Below, piece after piece: positions 20,613 to 31,330 of a DNA stretch of 64,000 nt. The notes under the pieces were generated by a model. That model saw nothing but the letters and a program-made list of their open reading frames with translations. It had not been told where the DNA came from and did no database searches. Where the stretch lies: positions 136,754,981-136,818,980 of the forward strand of contig BSWB01000001.1 in NCBI GenBank assembly GCA_033239125.1, written 5' to 3'. Both the position numbers and the translations under genes were made by a program. Each line of letters opens with the position of its first letter. Positions within the stretch are counted from its first letter, which is position 1. Source of the DNA: Fagopyrum homotropicum. Lineage: Eukaryota; Streptophyta; Magnoliopsida; Caryophyllales; Polygonaceae.

Positions 20613-21339
20613 AAATAAAAAAGAAAATAAAAAATAAATAAAAAAGGCAAGAAAAATAATAAAAGAAAACAAATTTAGTAATTAAAAAATAAAAATTATA
20701 CTTATATAACTAATAACAAACATCATTTATTCTTTCTTTCTAATAAAAGGGTTAATAATTTTTACCTACTATTAAATGAAAGTGGTAAAAAATTTGGGGT
20801 ACATTTTCTTAAACAAAAACTAAAAAAAGCCTAGTATGTCAAATTCTCCCTTTTTATTTTAATTTTTTAAAGCACATTTAAATACAAAATATTAGTTAAA
20901 TGGTATAATATATATTTATTATATTGTAAAATTTATTTTATATATCCTTTGAATTAGAATAAGCTCCATGAAAATAATTTATATATATGCATAAAAAATA
21001 ATTACTTTAATACTAGTGGTTGGTGTTGGATTTTTACTAATATTATAAGCAAATTTATGTATTTTTACTAAAACTTTCAATTTTATATATACAAATGTAC
21101 AACAAATATTAATATTATTTTTATTATCATGAATGATATTTTGATAGCCAAACAAGTATTATTACTATGTTACTATTAATAATAATTGTTATTTATAATA
21201 ATTTAATTTTTTATCATTGTTTTTTTCCCATAAATTTTATCTAGTAGTTAAATCTTAACTTTCTTCTATAAATGATGAAACTACATCTTTTTCCTTCTCC
21301 TCTTCATCTTCATCCTCCTCATCTTCATCATTATCCATC

Positions 21340-22604
21340 ATGGATCTAAACAAGTTTCCATTTTCAAACAATCAACCTCCTTATATCAACAATAATCTCT
21401 TTCGAGGTAACCGACCTCCGATTCAAAGTAACCAACCTCCATTTCAAGGTGATCAACCAACATTTCGAGGCAACCAATTTCTATTTCAAGGTAATCAACC
21501 TTCATTTCAAGGCATGCCTTTGGGTCATTTTTCCTTTTACTAGTCCTCATTTTACTAATTATGGGCAGTCTAGTCAAGTATCTTTTGAAAATTCAACATC
21601 TATTTCACAACACTCTCCTACACCAACACCTTCTAGACCACCAATTTCAAGAAACACAAATCCATTAGAATATCCACAATATAACACTCAAATTGATTTG
21701 GATCCACTTGAAAAAAATATAAACATGACTCCAACCTCAGTGGACGAATCAAGGACACGTTGGAGTGTTGAGGGGGATGAGTGTCTTATTAGTGGATGGT
21801 TAAATATTAGTAAAGACCCTAGGATTGAGAACATGCAAAAAATCTTCTAAATTTTGGGAACATATTAGTGAGTTCTACAATGATAGATGAGTGTCATACG
21901 GGATGGGTACATAGAGGTAGTTGTGCATGTAAACAAAGGTGGTCAAAAATTAGTAGTGTCGTGTCAAAGTTTGTGGGTTGTTATGAAAATGCTTGGAATA
22001 GGAAAAAAGTGGACAAAATAAAGATAATGTCATGTTGGAAGCTCAAGCTATATCTCGATCTCTTAACAATGGGAAGAACTTTACTCTAGAGCATGCATGA
22101 CGATTACTACGTGACGAACCAAAATTCAGAAATTGGAACACAACAGAAAGGCAACCCAATGCTACTATTAGTGATACAAGTGAATTTGTTAAAAGAGCCA
22201 AGGTGAACGAAGCAGGGCAATATTCCTCTGGTTCCGGGTTTAATCCAAGCACACCAATAAGCATCGCCTCTAAAAGTGAGCCCCTCCAACGCCCAACAAC
22301 TTCAAAAGGTACAAGGAGAAAGAGAGCGGGTAATGCTACTGCCAATGAAATTGGGAATAGAATACTTGAAAAAAAATTTCAACTTGAGCAAACGAAAGAG
22401 GCAGCAAAGAAAGATCTAAATGAAGCAGCAATTCGTGATAAATAAATGATGCAATTACAAATAGATCTCCAAAATGTGAAGGTGAAGAAAAATAGATCAT
22501 TTATGCTCCGAATGCTCGGGAACAAGTTCCATAGAACCGAAGAGGAAGATGAATATTATAGGTTGTTATTGAAAGAAGAAGTGAAGAATCTTGGAACCCA
22601 GTAA
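21340..22604 (+). pseudogene. PIF/Harbinger ORF1 (Myb/trihelix-like accessory protein), broken
   Basis: The ATG at 21340 starts a Pro/Gln/Asn-rich stretch with NQPPFQG-like repeats, closed at 21541. The downstream frame has RTRWSVEGDECLISGWLNIS (about 21750), the Myb-like DNA-binding start usual in PIF ORF1 proteins. CKQRWSKISSVVSKFVGCYE follows (about 21925), then a basic STSKGTRRKRAGN region (about 22300) and a coiled-coil tail ending near EEVKNLGTQ (22604). Several frameshifts and stops separate these blocks. ORF1 normally works with the transposase in the nucleus. The initial Asn/Pro-rich part shows unit duplication. Confidence 0.75.
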
Positions 22605-22859
22605 GAAAAAAAAGGCAAGGATTTGTTCTTATGTTTGTTTAATTATGTTTTGTTTTTATAATATGTACTATGTATGTATGCTTTAGTTTATGTTTGTTTA
22701 ATTATGTTATGTTGAATCGTTGTATTTCATATGGCGGTGTACGTATTAATTTTGTTTGTATAATATGTACTATGAATGTAGTATTTTATGTTTGTTTAAT
22801 TATTTTATGTTAACAATTTGTATTTCATATGTACAATGTCTGGGAAAAAAAATCATTGC

Positions 22860-23075
22860 GTCCCAATGTTGGCATGCATTGGGGTTCTTCTCTATGTACA
22901 CATGCATTGGGAGTTCTTCCCTATGCACACATCGGGAGTTCTTCCCCATGTACACATGCATTGAGAGTTCTTTCCTATGCACACATCGGGAGTTCTTCCC
23001 CATGTACACATGCATTGGGAGTTCTTCCCTGTGCACACATTAGGAGTTCTTCCTCATGTACACATGCATTGAGAT
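22860..23075. repeat. GGGAGTTCTTCCC minisatellite, about 25-28 bp units
   Basis: Eight or so copies of (T)GGGAGTTCTTCCC alternate between two spacers: one with ATGTACACATGCAT and one with ATGCACACATC. A two-unit higher-order period of about 53-55 bp results. It lies directly upstream of the transposase gene, in the position of its promoter or leader. Confidence 0.85.
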
Positions 23076-23184
23076 ATTTTTATCATGCCTATATGCAATG
23101 TGTGTGTGTATATATGTACATCAATACTAAGTATATGAAACACCACAAACCAAATTTCTCAAATACACAATTGTGAGAGAAAAA

Positions 23185-24531
23185 ATGGGAAGTTCTTCAT
23201 CTAAGAGTGTATCAATTCCATCAGAAGAAGAAGAATCTTATAATGGAAGTCCTAAACAAAGTTACGTGCATTCATTGATTGAAAAAATTTGCGATGATGC
23301 TATACTTGAGTTACTTAAGGAGTATGCCACCAATTGCCCAGAAAGCTCACAAGGTTTGCGTCGAAGGAAGTATGTGGAAAGAAATCGAGAACTTGGTCAT
23401 GCAAAATTATTTGCAGATTATTTTGCTAATCATCTGGTTTACACCGATAACCAATTTCGTCGTAAATTCAGAATGAGAAGACATCTTTTCATTCGAATAC
23501 TAGAGGGGCTACAAAGTGAGGTGTCATACTTCAAGCCAAAAGTAGATGCAGCCGGAAGAGTTGGGGTTTCGCCGTTGCAAAAATGCACAACTGCTATGCG
23601 TGTATTAGCATATGGAGTTGCAACAGATCAAGTTGATGAATATATTCGTATCGGTGAAACAACTACGAGACGTTTCTTTGAGGCATTTGTGAATGGAGTA
23701 ATTTCCCTTTTTGGCAAAGAGTAATTACGAAGGCCGAATGAAGAAGACTTACAAAGATACTTCATGTTGGAGAGCAAAGAGGATTTCCTGGAATATTAGG
23801 GAGCATCGATTGCATGCATTGAGAATGGAAAAATTGTCCAACTACTTGACAAGGGCAATTTGCTAGTGGGTCTAATAAGAAACCTACAATCATCCTTGAA
23901 GCCGTGGCCTCACAAGATCTTTGGTTTTGACATGCATTTTTTGGAACTCCAGGTACGTGCAATGACATAAATGTTCTTGATCGTTCTCCAGTATTTGATG
24001 ATATATTAGAAGGTAGAGCTCCACCTATTCATTTACCGTCAACAATCACGAGTATGATATGGGCTATTATCTCACGGATGGAATTTATCTACCATGGGCT
24101 ACATTTATTCAATCTATAAGCGCCCCCAAGGCCTAAAAGCACAACTATTTGCTCAGCATCAAGAGTCAACAAGGAAAGATATAGAACGAGCTTTTGGGGT
24201 TCTACAAGCCCGACTTGCAATAGTACATGGGCCGTGTAACTTTCGGAATCCACATCTTATTGGAAAAGTAATGAAAGCATGCATTATATTGCATAACATG
24301 ATAGTAGAAGACGAGCATGATACATATGTCAATTATGACGATCCATCACAATGGGATGACATTCAAAGCACTGTTGAGGATGGATCAAGTTGGATATACT
24401 CGAGGGAAAGAATTAATGATATGGAAACTTACATCCGAAGACAAATTCATGTCCGTGATCGAGCAACACATTTCTCCCTTAAAGCTGATTTGGAAGAAAA
24501 TATTTGGCAAAAGTTTGGTCCGGGCAACTAG
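23185..24531 (+). pseudogene. PIF/Harbinger DDE transposase, broken by stops
   Basis: The ATG at 23185 (MGSSSSKSV) starts the frame. RRRKYVERNRELGHAKLFAD, then FRRKFRMRRHLFIRILEGLQ, is the family N-terminal helix-turn-helix block. The catalytic domain follows: GFPGILGSIDCMH (first Asp), GTCNDINVLDRSPVFDDILE (second Asp), and RKDIERAFGVLQARLAIVHG (Glu), ending with HNMIVEDE and a stop at 24531. The three catalytic acids are kept. The frame is broken at about 23724, and three conserved Trp codons downstream (in CMHW, TTWQ and LWFW contexts) read TGA. A further shift lies near 24080. The enzyme is dead as it stands. Confidence 0.9.
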
Positions 24532-24712
24532 ATTAAATATGAATCGTTTTATTGATGTTTTTTTAATCATGTATGCATCGTGTTGAATGTTTATGGCTAT
24601 TTTGTAATATCACCATCTTTTATTAAATCTCTGCATTTTCAATTGACTATTTAAATTTATTCTCATATATTATTAAGTTATAATAATAGTTTTTATCATT
24701 AAGTCAAGAAAG

Positions 24713-24760
24713 AATAATAATAATAATAATAATAATGATAATAATGATAATAATAATGAA
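24713..24760. repeat. AAT microsatellite
   Basis: The run consists of AATAAT repeats with a few ATG interruptions, inside the right arm of the Harbinger element. Confidence 0.9.
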
Positions 24761-24965
24761 AATTATTAATTATTTCATAATAGATAAATATTATGCAATA
24801 TAGTTTTGGTAGGTATGATGCATGTATGACAATAAAAAGAAACTATAAATAATTTCTGAGTTGTGAGAAATATCTTGTCAAAGTTTCTTATGTTGATGTG
24901 GTGGAGAGAGAAAACAGAAAAGTAGAATAAGAAACTTTAGATGGGTATTTGGGTTGTGGATGCTC

Positions 24966-25227
24966 TGCCTCTAATCTAACGATGAAGGAAGAAGACACAC
25001 CATTCTGTATTCGTAAAATTAATTAAATTACCTCAAACTTATAGGGTTGGTAACTTTGTATCACAAACTTTTAATGACAATAAAAATACCCAATCTTCGT
25101 TATACATGGTAACACGTTGTCATAAAAATATACTCTGGCCAAAATTCCGGCACAGACACTAAAAATCAAACTCAGATGACACTAAGATGACATGTCACCC
25201 TCTTTGCCGGAATTTTGGTTGGAATAA
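24966..25227. other. Short intergenic stretch
   Basis: Nothing recognised. It separates the Harbinger right end from the LTR of Tekay element A. Confidence 0.4.
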
Positions 25228-25280
25228 TGTAACATCCGGTCCTTTAAGAAGCTCTTCAGGATATGCCTCAGATAGATGAC

Positions 25281-25369
25281 CCGCGGGGGCGGCCACAGAG
25301 CGCCGCAGGTGCGGAGACCCGCGGGGGCGGCCACTGTTTGCCGCGGGGGCGGTAAAACAGTGGGCCGCG
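25281..25369. repeat. GC-rich word cluster (CCGCGGGGGCGG) in Tekay A LTR
   Basis: CCGCGGGGGCGG occurs three times in 75 bp, with GCGCCGCAGGTGCGG between and GGCCGCG after. A degenerate version is in the 3' LTR at 31998-32073. A second site at 25843-25930 has CCGCCCCCGCG and CCGCGGGTACGG. Confidence 0.7.
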
Positions 25370-26236
25370 TTGTTTTGATTCGTAACCTTGACGATTAAAA
25401 ACCCTACTTTTTGAATGCCCGAAACCTTACTTCCTTCTTTTCTTTTCTGAGTATTGCCGGCATTCTTGGAGCTTCACCCTTGGAGAACTTTACGTAAGAA
25501 GAATCCTTATCCTTCTTCCTCTTCCCCTCATCATTGCTTCTTCATCTCCTTCTTTCCTTCAGTTCCCGCCACCAGCAGCGTTGTGTCGTTCGTCTTCATC
25601 GGACTGCAGCAAGTTATGAAGGGTGTCATCTTCATGGATTCCGGAAGAAGCCTTCATTCCTTCTTCAATCGCGTTGAAGAAGAAGGGTAAGTGCCTCCCT
25701 TGCATTTCCTTTGAGTTGCTGAATGATTTCATAGAGAGTGGTCTGAGTATACACATGATTACAAGTAGGGTGAAGAACAGAGAAGACCGAAGTCGAAGAA
25801 GAGACGACGGTGTTCGCTGTTGCTAGTGCCGCTCCCACGCCTCACCGCCCCCGCGCTTTGATCTTGCCGCGGGTACGGTTGTTGTGTCCTTGCTGCCCAT
25901 GCGCCCCTTCACGACCGTGACTGCAGTTTTTTTCCAGTAAGACACTTAAGTCGTTCTTCTGACTTAAGTGTGTTCTTGTGTATGTCTTCCCTCCTTCCTT
26001 GTACCCCTTTGAGCATGATGTAGTATCATGATAGGTGACTTAACAAATCTAGATCATGTAGTGGGTTAGTTTTAGGTTGATTCCGAGTTGTGGTGAGATG
26101 GCTTTAGATAGAAAACTGCTAGGATGTAGTTTCATACGGTTGTGTTGTGGTTGTAACACATTGCCTTGATTTATATCAGGCTTGAGGAGTGAGTTCAGAT
26201 CGAGTTGTGCATATAACTGAGAGTAGTCGATTCTTA

Positions 26237-26255
26237 GTAAGTTCGTAGGACTTAC
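26237..26255 (+). promoter_or_regulatory. GTAAGT/ACTTAC hairpin, Tekay A LTR
   Basis: GTAAGT and ACTTAC are separated by a short loop, with one extra wobble pair and one GC pair. The same hairpin is at 34333-34351 and 48728-48746 in the LTRs of Tekay B and C, always followed by TTA(G/A)C. The 5' arm is a consensus 5' splice site, so it could be a folded splice donor in the leader; this is inference. Confidence 0.55.
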
Positions 26256-26299
26256 TTAGCTTTCTACGAGATTGCTCTAGGGTCAAGATTCTCCTCTAG

Positions 26300-27256
26300 A
26301 ATGATAGTCCGGATAATACATCCTGCATAATCACATAAAGTAACAACAAACTCGTAAAGTTAGAGAAATCAAAAAGACCTTTCTTGTTTTTACTCGCACT
26401 CACGCTCTTATTGTGTTGTCGCAAGCTGGTTGACGGAATTAACTTGTATGGATTAATGGTTCTTTACAAATCAGCGTCTTGGCCTCCCTAGAACTTCTTG
26501 ACTGAATCAAGTAGTCAACTTGGTTCGGTTAAAGGTTCTTGTGGGGTGCGATGATTAAGGAATCCCTGTAAGAAGTTTACTCCACACACGACAAGGTAGG
26601 CAGAAAGATTGTGGATAAACAACTAGTATGTTAAGAAGTATAAATACTAACTAACACACTCAATGAAAGACTCAGTGTTTAGAATAAAAAAGATGCTAAG
26701 GAAATCACACAAGAGATTAAGAAGAGAGAAGAGCGTATCTTGTGTTGCGAAGTTAAGAAAGAGAGATAGCCGGATTTGGGCTTAGGTATGGCTAGATGTC
26801 TTTGATTGTTTCAAGGTATATGTTGGAACTCTTCTATTGTAATACTCTTGCACATGGTGCACTTTAATTCTGCAAAGTATGTCTTAAAGATTTCTTCAAA
26901 ATTTGACAACAATAACAAAAATCGGATGAAAAATCGGTCGATTTTTCTAAAGAACAGGTCGATTTTTGTTTGAAAAATCGACTCTTGGTTGTGACGTTCA
27001 AGAACTTTCTTTCTTTTATTTTTTTTTTGTTTTTTTGTATTGGCGAGGTTTCAAAGGTCAACGGCTGGTTTGTGTTTGGTTGATGTCGTTTTTCCCTTCC
27101 CAAACTTACACAAATCAACGCACGTTAAACTCAAATAATCTCGCAAAGATGGCGAACAAGAAAAGACTCAACTTTTAAAGACTCAAAGAAGACTCAAAAG
27201 AAAATCAAACCTTTTGTGAACGCTCGAACTTCAATCGCTTAGCTCTGATACCACTA
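26300..27256 (-). mobile_element. Copia-type internal leader piece
   Basis: The minus-strand primer site TGGTATCAGAGC (initiator tRNA-Met type) is at 27253-27242, followed by about 900 bp without a recognisable coding domain. A palindromic module lies at 26917-26967: AAAAATCGG, then AAAAATCGGTCGATTTTT, then GGTCGATTTTT. Where copia sequence ends and the Tekay LTR begins (about 26300) is uncertain. Confidence 0.5.
26917..26985. repeat. AATCGG/CGATT module in copia leader
   Basis: Half-site at 26917-26925, full near-palindrome at 26929-26946 (8-bp arms, GT centre), half-site at 26957-26967 and another AAAAATCGA just after. The word is the same as in Athila-type element III. Confidence 0.8.
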
Positions 27257-28260
27257 TGATGCGGGGATAAGCCGTAGTTCCCGATCTAGATTGAAAGTCC
27301 TTAACTGGGATAAAAATTGGGTTGTTCTATAGGATAAATCGGCCGATTTTCTCCAAGAACAGGGCGATTTTTCGATAAACTCAGAATATGGATTAGTGAA
27401 TGATATGGAATGAAAAGAAGATGATTATGGAATGATAAATGAAAGATATAGGAAGATATGAACCAATATAGTTCCGCAAAAGAACCTTGACCAATGATGT
27501 GTCAAAACCCTTAAACGAGAAGATTACCTTAACCCACACTTCTTTAACCTTACACAAGTCTTCTAATTAAAACAAGCACAAGGAGGGACTAGGATTGACC
27601 ACGAGCACCAACCTTCAACAAGATTAACACACACAAGCACAATCTAGCAAGAACTTCACAACGATTCAATCAAGGCTCTCTCTTTGATTGAATAGGAATT
27701 AATAAATACAAACTTAGTAAGCAAAGCTGTAAGTTCACACAATACGTGGAAAATATATCAAGTCTAATCTACTAAACAATCTCCCCCACTAAGGCTATTT
27801 ATAAGGGAGACTAAACCTACTAAAACTAGGAAAAACTAAAATGATATGATCTATAAAATATCTTTTGAAAAGATAATCTAGAAAAGATATCTTTTAAAAG
27901 ATATAAAATATTAAATCTAAAAAGATAGAATCTAAATAATCACTTAAGATAGTTTGAGAGATTTAAGGAATTATAACAAGATATAATTACCAAAAGATAG
28001 AAGATCATGGCCGGATCTTTTGCAACTCGTTCCAGTGAAGGAAATCGGACCAAGAAATCGATCAAATTTTACTACAGGAAAATCGGTTGATTTTTCTGGC
28101 AAATCGGTCGATTTTCTTCATCTGCCATGCAATCTTCCATTCCATCGATCCGTTCCATGTTTGCAAATTGTAAGCGCTCCTTCCTTGAGTTTCTCTTGCT
28201 TCTAGATTGGCGAATGATCCATGTAGCGTAGTTGTAGATGCTAAGGATGGTCCCACATCA
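27257..28260 (-). repeat. Copia LTR
   Basis: In element orientation it begins TGATGTGGGACC and ends CCCCGCATCA, 3 bp from a TGGTATCAGAGC primer site. This is a copia-style 5' LTR of 1004 bp. AATCGG/CGATT modules lie near both ends (27336-27372 and 28042-28116). Beyond 28260 Tekay gag resumes directly. No second LTR is seen, so the copia element is truncated. Confidence 0.75.
28042..28116. repeat. AATCGG/CGATT module in copia LTR, start side
   Basis: AAATCGG, AAATCGATCAAATTTT, AAAATCGGTTGATTTTT and AAATCGGTCGATTTT follow one another in 75 bp. The companion site at 27336-27349 is a perfect 14-bp palindrome AAATCGGCCGATTT with a half-site GGGCGATTTTT 13 bp on. Confidence 0.8.
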
Positions 28261-28721
28261 GGTACGAGTCGGGACGAGGTCGTAGTGGAGGTACTACAGA
28301 GGCCAGAGGTTTGCAGGCCATGGTGTTTGAGATGAGGAACAACGAGGATCCAACAGCACCGGCGACTACAGGTATCATCCTGATTCATGGCATGCCTCTT
28401 AGAGTTCTATTTGATACGGGTGCTACCCACTCGTTTATATCTAATGCTTGTGTAGAGCGGCTATCACTAGAGACTATAGAGGGTGCACCTTTCACTATTG
28501 GATTACCCGATGGGGGAAAGGTACAAGGCACTTGGGAGATCCAAGATTGTCCTATTCGCTTAGGAAATCGTGATTGGTTAGTAGACTTCTTCGTCATGTA
28601 TTTGGCACATGAAGAAGTCATTTTGGGTATGGACTGTATGGACAGACATGGAGAAATTCTAGACATAGGTAGGAGGACCGTGAAGGTCACTACCGAGGCA
28701 GAACATGAGAAGATATTCTGA
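28261..28721 (+). pseudogene. Tekay A: end of gag and protease
   Basis: The open frame (ATG at 28320 is internal, not a true start) begins within the basic RGRSGG end of Gag. It contains IHGMPLRVLFDTGATHSFIS, the aspartic protease active site D-T-G, and ends EEVILGMDCMDRHGEILDIG before a stop at 28721. The Gag core and zinc knuckle that should precede it are missing, replaced by copia sequence. Chromovirus proteases have the same DTGATHSFIS signature. Confidence 0.88.
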
Positions 28722-28729
28722 GGCTGGGA

Positions 28730-30240
28730 CGTCGGAAAGACCGGCACCGTTATCAGCGCCGTCCGAGCGGCGAGATTAATCGGACAGGGCTGCGAGGCCT
28801 TCTGGTGTTACGCCATGAAGGAGAGTAAGAGTCCGAGTGTTTAAGATATCCCCATTATAAGTGAGTTTGCGGATGCGTTTGGGGAGCCACCACCCCAGAG
28901 GGATGCAGGTTTCAACATAGAGTTGGAGCCAACGACGAAACCATTCTCGAAGGTGCCTTACCGCATGGCGTCTATCGAGATGTTGGACCTGAAGAAGCAA
29001 CTCGAGGAGCTAGCAAAGAAGGGATTCATTTGCCCTAGTGTTTCAGCTTGGGGAGTATCAGTCCTGTTTGTGAGGAAGAAGGACGGGTCGATGAGATTAT
29101 GCATCGACAATCGGGAGCTGAATAAGGTGACAATCAAGAACAAGTATACACTTCCTCGCATTGATGACTTGTTAGACCAGTTGCAAGGAGCGACCGTGTT
29201 CTCCCGGATTGACTTGAGGTCAGGGTATCACCAGCTTAGGGTGAGAGATTAGGATGTGCTGAAGACGGCGTTCCGGACCAGGTACGGCTACTACGAGTTT
29301 GTAGTGATGTCATTCGGACTAACGAATGGGCCTACGGTGTTTATGGAGTTGATGAATGGTATTTTCATCGACTTCTTGGACTAGTTTGTAGTTGTGTTTA
29401 TTGACGACTTCCTAGTATACTTTCGGAGAAGAGAGGAGCACGCCGATCATTTGAAGACGGTGCTCAGAGTTCTTCAGGATAGAGAACTTAAAGTTCTTTA
29501 AGTGTGAGTTCTGGATATCCGAAGTGGCATTCTTGGGTCATGTGGTGACTGCTGAGGGGATCAAGGTTGATCCGGCCAAGATTGAGACTGTAGCTACTTG
29601 GCCGCCTCCGACTAGTGTTAAGGAGGTACGAAATTTCTTGGAGTTAGCAGGATACTACCGCAGATTCATAGAGGGTTTTTCAGTTTTAGCTCGACCGCTC
29701 ACCGGCCTTCTGAGGAAGACCGTCCGGTTTGCGTGGTCATAGCAGTCTCAACACAACTTTAAGGAGCTGAAGAGGAGACTTACTTCTACATTTATGTTGA
29801 CACAGCCCGAGGGAGTGGAGGATTTTGTAGTCTACAACGATGCATCTAAGCTGGGCTTGGGGTGCGTGCTGATGCAGCAAGGTAGAGTCATAGAGTATGC
29901 ATCGAGACAGTTAAAGACCCTAGAGGAAAACTACCCGACTCACGACCTTGAGCTAGCCGCGGTAGTTCATGCCTTGAAGATCTGGCGTCACTATCTTTAC
30001 GGGGCGACATGTCATATCTTCATTGATCATAAGATTCTTAAGTATATATTCACTCAACGGGAGTTGAACAACCGCCAGAGGAGATGGTTGGAGCTGATTA
30101 AGGATTTCGACTTGGAAATATTATATCATCCGTGCAAGGCGAACGTAGTCACCGACGCCCTTAGCCTGAAGGCCCCTCAAGAGAAGGTGATAACGGGGTT
30201 GACCGCTCAACGTCAGCTGTAGAGAGACCTGGCTGGATTT
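28730..30240 (+). pseudogene. Tekay A: reverse transcriptase and RNase H, with stops
   Basis: The frame holds the usual linker FADAFGEPP, then YRMASIEMLDLKKQLEELAK, VLFVRKKDGSMRLCIDNREL, VFSRIDLRSGYHQLRVRD and VVVFIDDFLVY (the F/Y-x-D-D active site), then GHVVTAEGIKVDPAKIETVA. RNase H follows at 29794-30222 with VVYNDASKLGLGCVLMQQGR, HDLELAAVVHALKIWRHYLY and HIFIDHKILKYIFTQREL. TAG or TAA stops interrupt it at about 28842, 29250, 29382 and 29740. A frame loss near 29490-29510 also breaks it. Confidence 0.92.
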
Positions 30241-31330
30241 GAGTTAGACATCCAGTTTCCGGACACTGATAGTCACTTGTCTACCCAATAGCTATTACTT
30301 GATCTGTTGGGAGAGATCCGACAAAAGCACGAGAGATGCCCTACATTGTTGAGGATCCGAGACCGGATGTCTCCAGGAGAGGCACCACAGTTTCAGGTGG
30401 GTGCCGATGGAGTACTAAGACGCCACGAGCACGCGTGTATACCGGCCAACCGAGAGTTGAGGCACAAGATTCTAGAGGAGGCACACCCTATCCCTTACTC
30501 AGTACATTCAAGTGCGAGTAAGATGTACCAAGATGTGAGACGATCATTCTGGTGGGGCGGGCTGAATCCCGACGTGACTAGATATGTGGCCTAGTGTGCG
30601 ACTTGTCAGCAGGTAAAGATTGAGCACCGCAGGTCTAGTTGAGATCTCCACCCATTACCGATTACGCAATGGAAATGGGAGGACATCTCCATATATTTTG
30701 TTACTGGTCTTAGGCCGAGCCGAGGTTATGATGCCATCTGGGTGATAGTAGACCGCTTGATCAAGACCGCACGTTTTGTTCCTATCAAGGACGTGCTGGT
30801 GAGTAGATTGGCTGAGGAGTTCACTAGACAAATAGTGAGACTCCACGGGGTACCGATGACCATTGTCTCGGAAATAGATGGTCGGTTTACCTCTAGGTTT
30901 TGCCATCAGGTGCATGCCTCCTTGGGCACTAGTATACACTTCACAACAGCATATCATCCGTAGATGGACGGACAGTCGGACAGGACTATCCAGACTTTAG
31001 AGGATATACTGAGAGCATGCGTGCTAGATTAGGGTTAAGTGTGGCCGATCACCTCCCTCAGATTGAGTTCTCTTATAATAATAGCTGGCATGCGTCGATA
31101 AGGATGACTCCATATGAGGCTTTGTACGGGCGGAGGTGCCGTATACTACTTTGTTGGGATGAGCCGAGCAGCGATAGTAGAGTCACACTAGAGTAGGTGC
31201 TTGATGATATGGCTCGAGTAGCCTTGATACAGGAGCTGATGCTGGCAGCGCAAAGCCGCCAGAAGTCCTATTCAGACAAGAGGCGCCAACCCTTGGAGTT
31301 CAGAGTTGGGACTCAAGTTTGGATGCGGGT
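30241..31330 (+). pseudogene. Tekay A: integrase, with stops
   Basis: The zinc-binding part is visible as EAHPIPYSVHSSASKMYQDV, then FWWGGLNPDVTRYVA, stop, CATCQQVK. The core has YDAIWVIVDRLIKTARFVPI (first Asp) and a TIVSEIDGRFTSRFCHQVHA second block in which the usual S-D-R-D is altered to E-I-D-G. FTTAYHP, stop, MDGQSDRTIQTLEDILRACV follows; here the position of the catalytic Glu (usually Q-S-E-R) reads Asp. Several TAG stops make it inactive. Confidence 0.88.

Larger units (their letters stand above)
19544..20850. mobile_element. Foldback MULE-like element with 9-bp target duplication
   Basis: The ends are GGGCAAATTTGGTTAGTAGG on the left and, read inverted, GGGAGAATTTGACATACTAG on the right. 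They are flanked on both sides by TTTTTATTT (19535-19543 and 20851-20859), a 9-bp repeat as made by Mutator-type transposition. The inverted similarity continues well inside (for example GTTTTT...TACCCC). Two related minisatellite arrays lie in opposite orientation, so the whole element is one large inverted repeat. It has no transposase. The AT-rich duplication alone would be weak; terminal repeats support it. Confidence 0.75.
19230..24965 (+). mobile_element. PIF/Harbinger DNA transposon, decayed
   Basis: The left end GAGCATCCACAATGGG is preceded by TTA. The right end, read inverted from 24965, starts GAGCATCCACAA, so 12 terminal bases match. Between them are the two genes expected of this superfamily in the usual arrangement: a Myb/trihelix-like ORF1 (21340-22604) and a DDE transposase (23185-24531). 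The right flank is TGC instead of the expected TTA/TAA copy, so the target duplication is not confirmed. The left arm contains a later 1307-bp foldback element. Without that insertion the element would be about 4.4 kb, a normal size. Confidence 0.7.
25228..26290 (+). repeat. 5' LTR of Tekay element A (3' end cut)
   Basis: The LTR starts TGTAACATCCGGTCC, and its first several hundred bases match the 3' copy at 31949-32314. It carries a GC-rich palindromic word cluster at 25281-25369, a second at 25843-25930, and a GTAAGT/ACTTAC hairpin at 26237-26255. The expected terminus with GTGTTACA is missing because copia sequence takes over at about 26270-26330; the right boundary given here is approximate. 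Confidence 0.75.
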
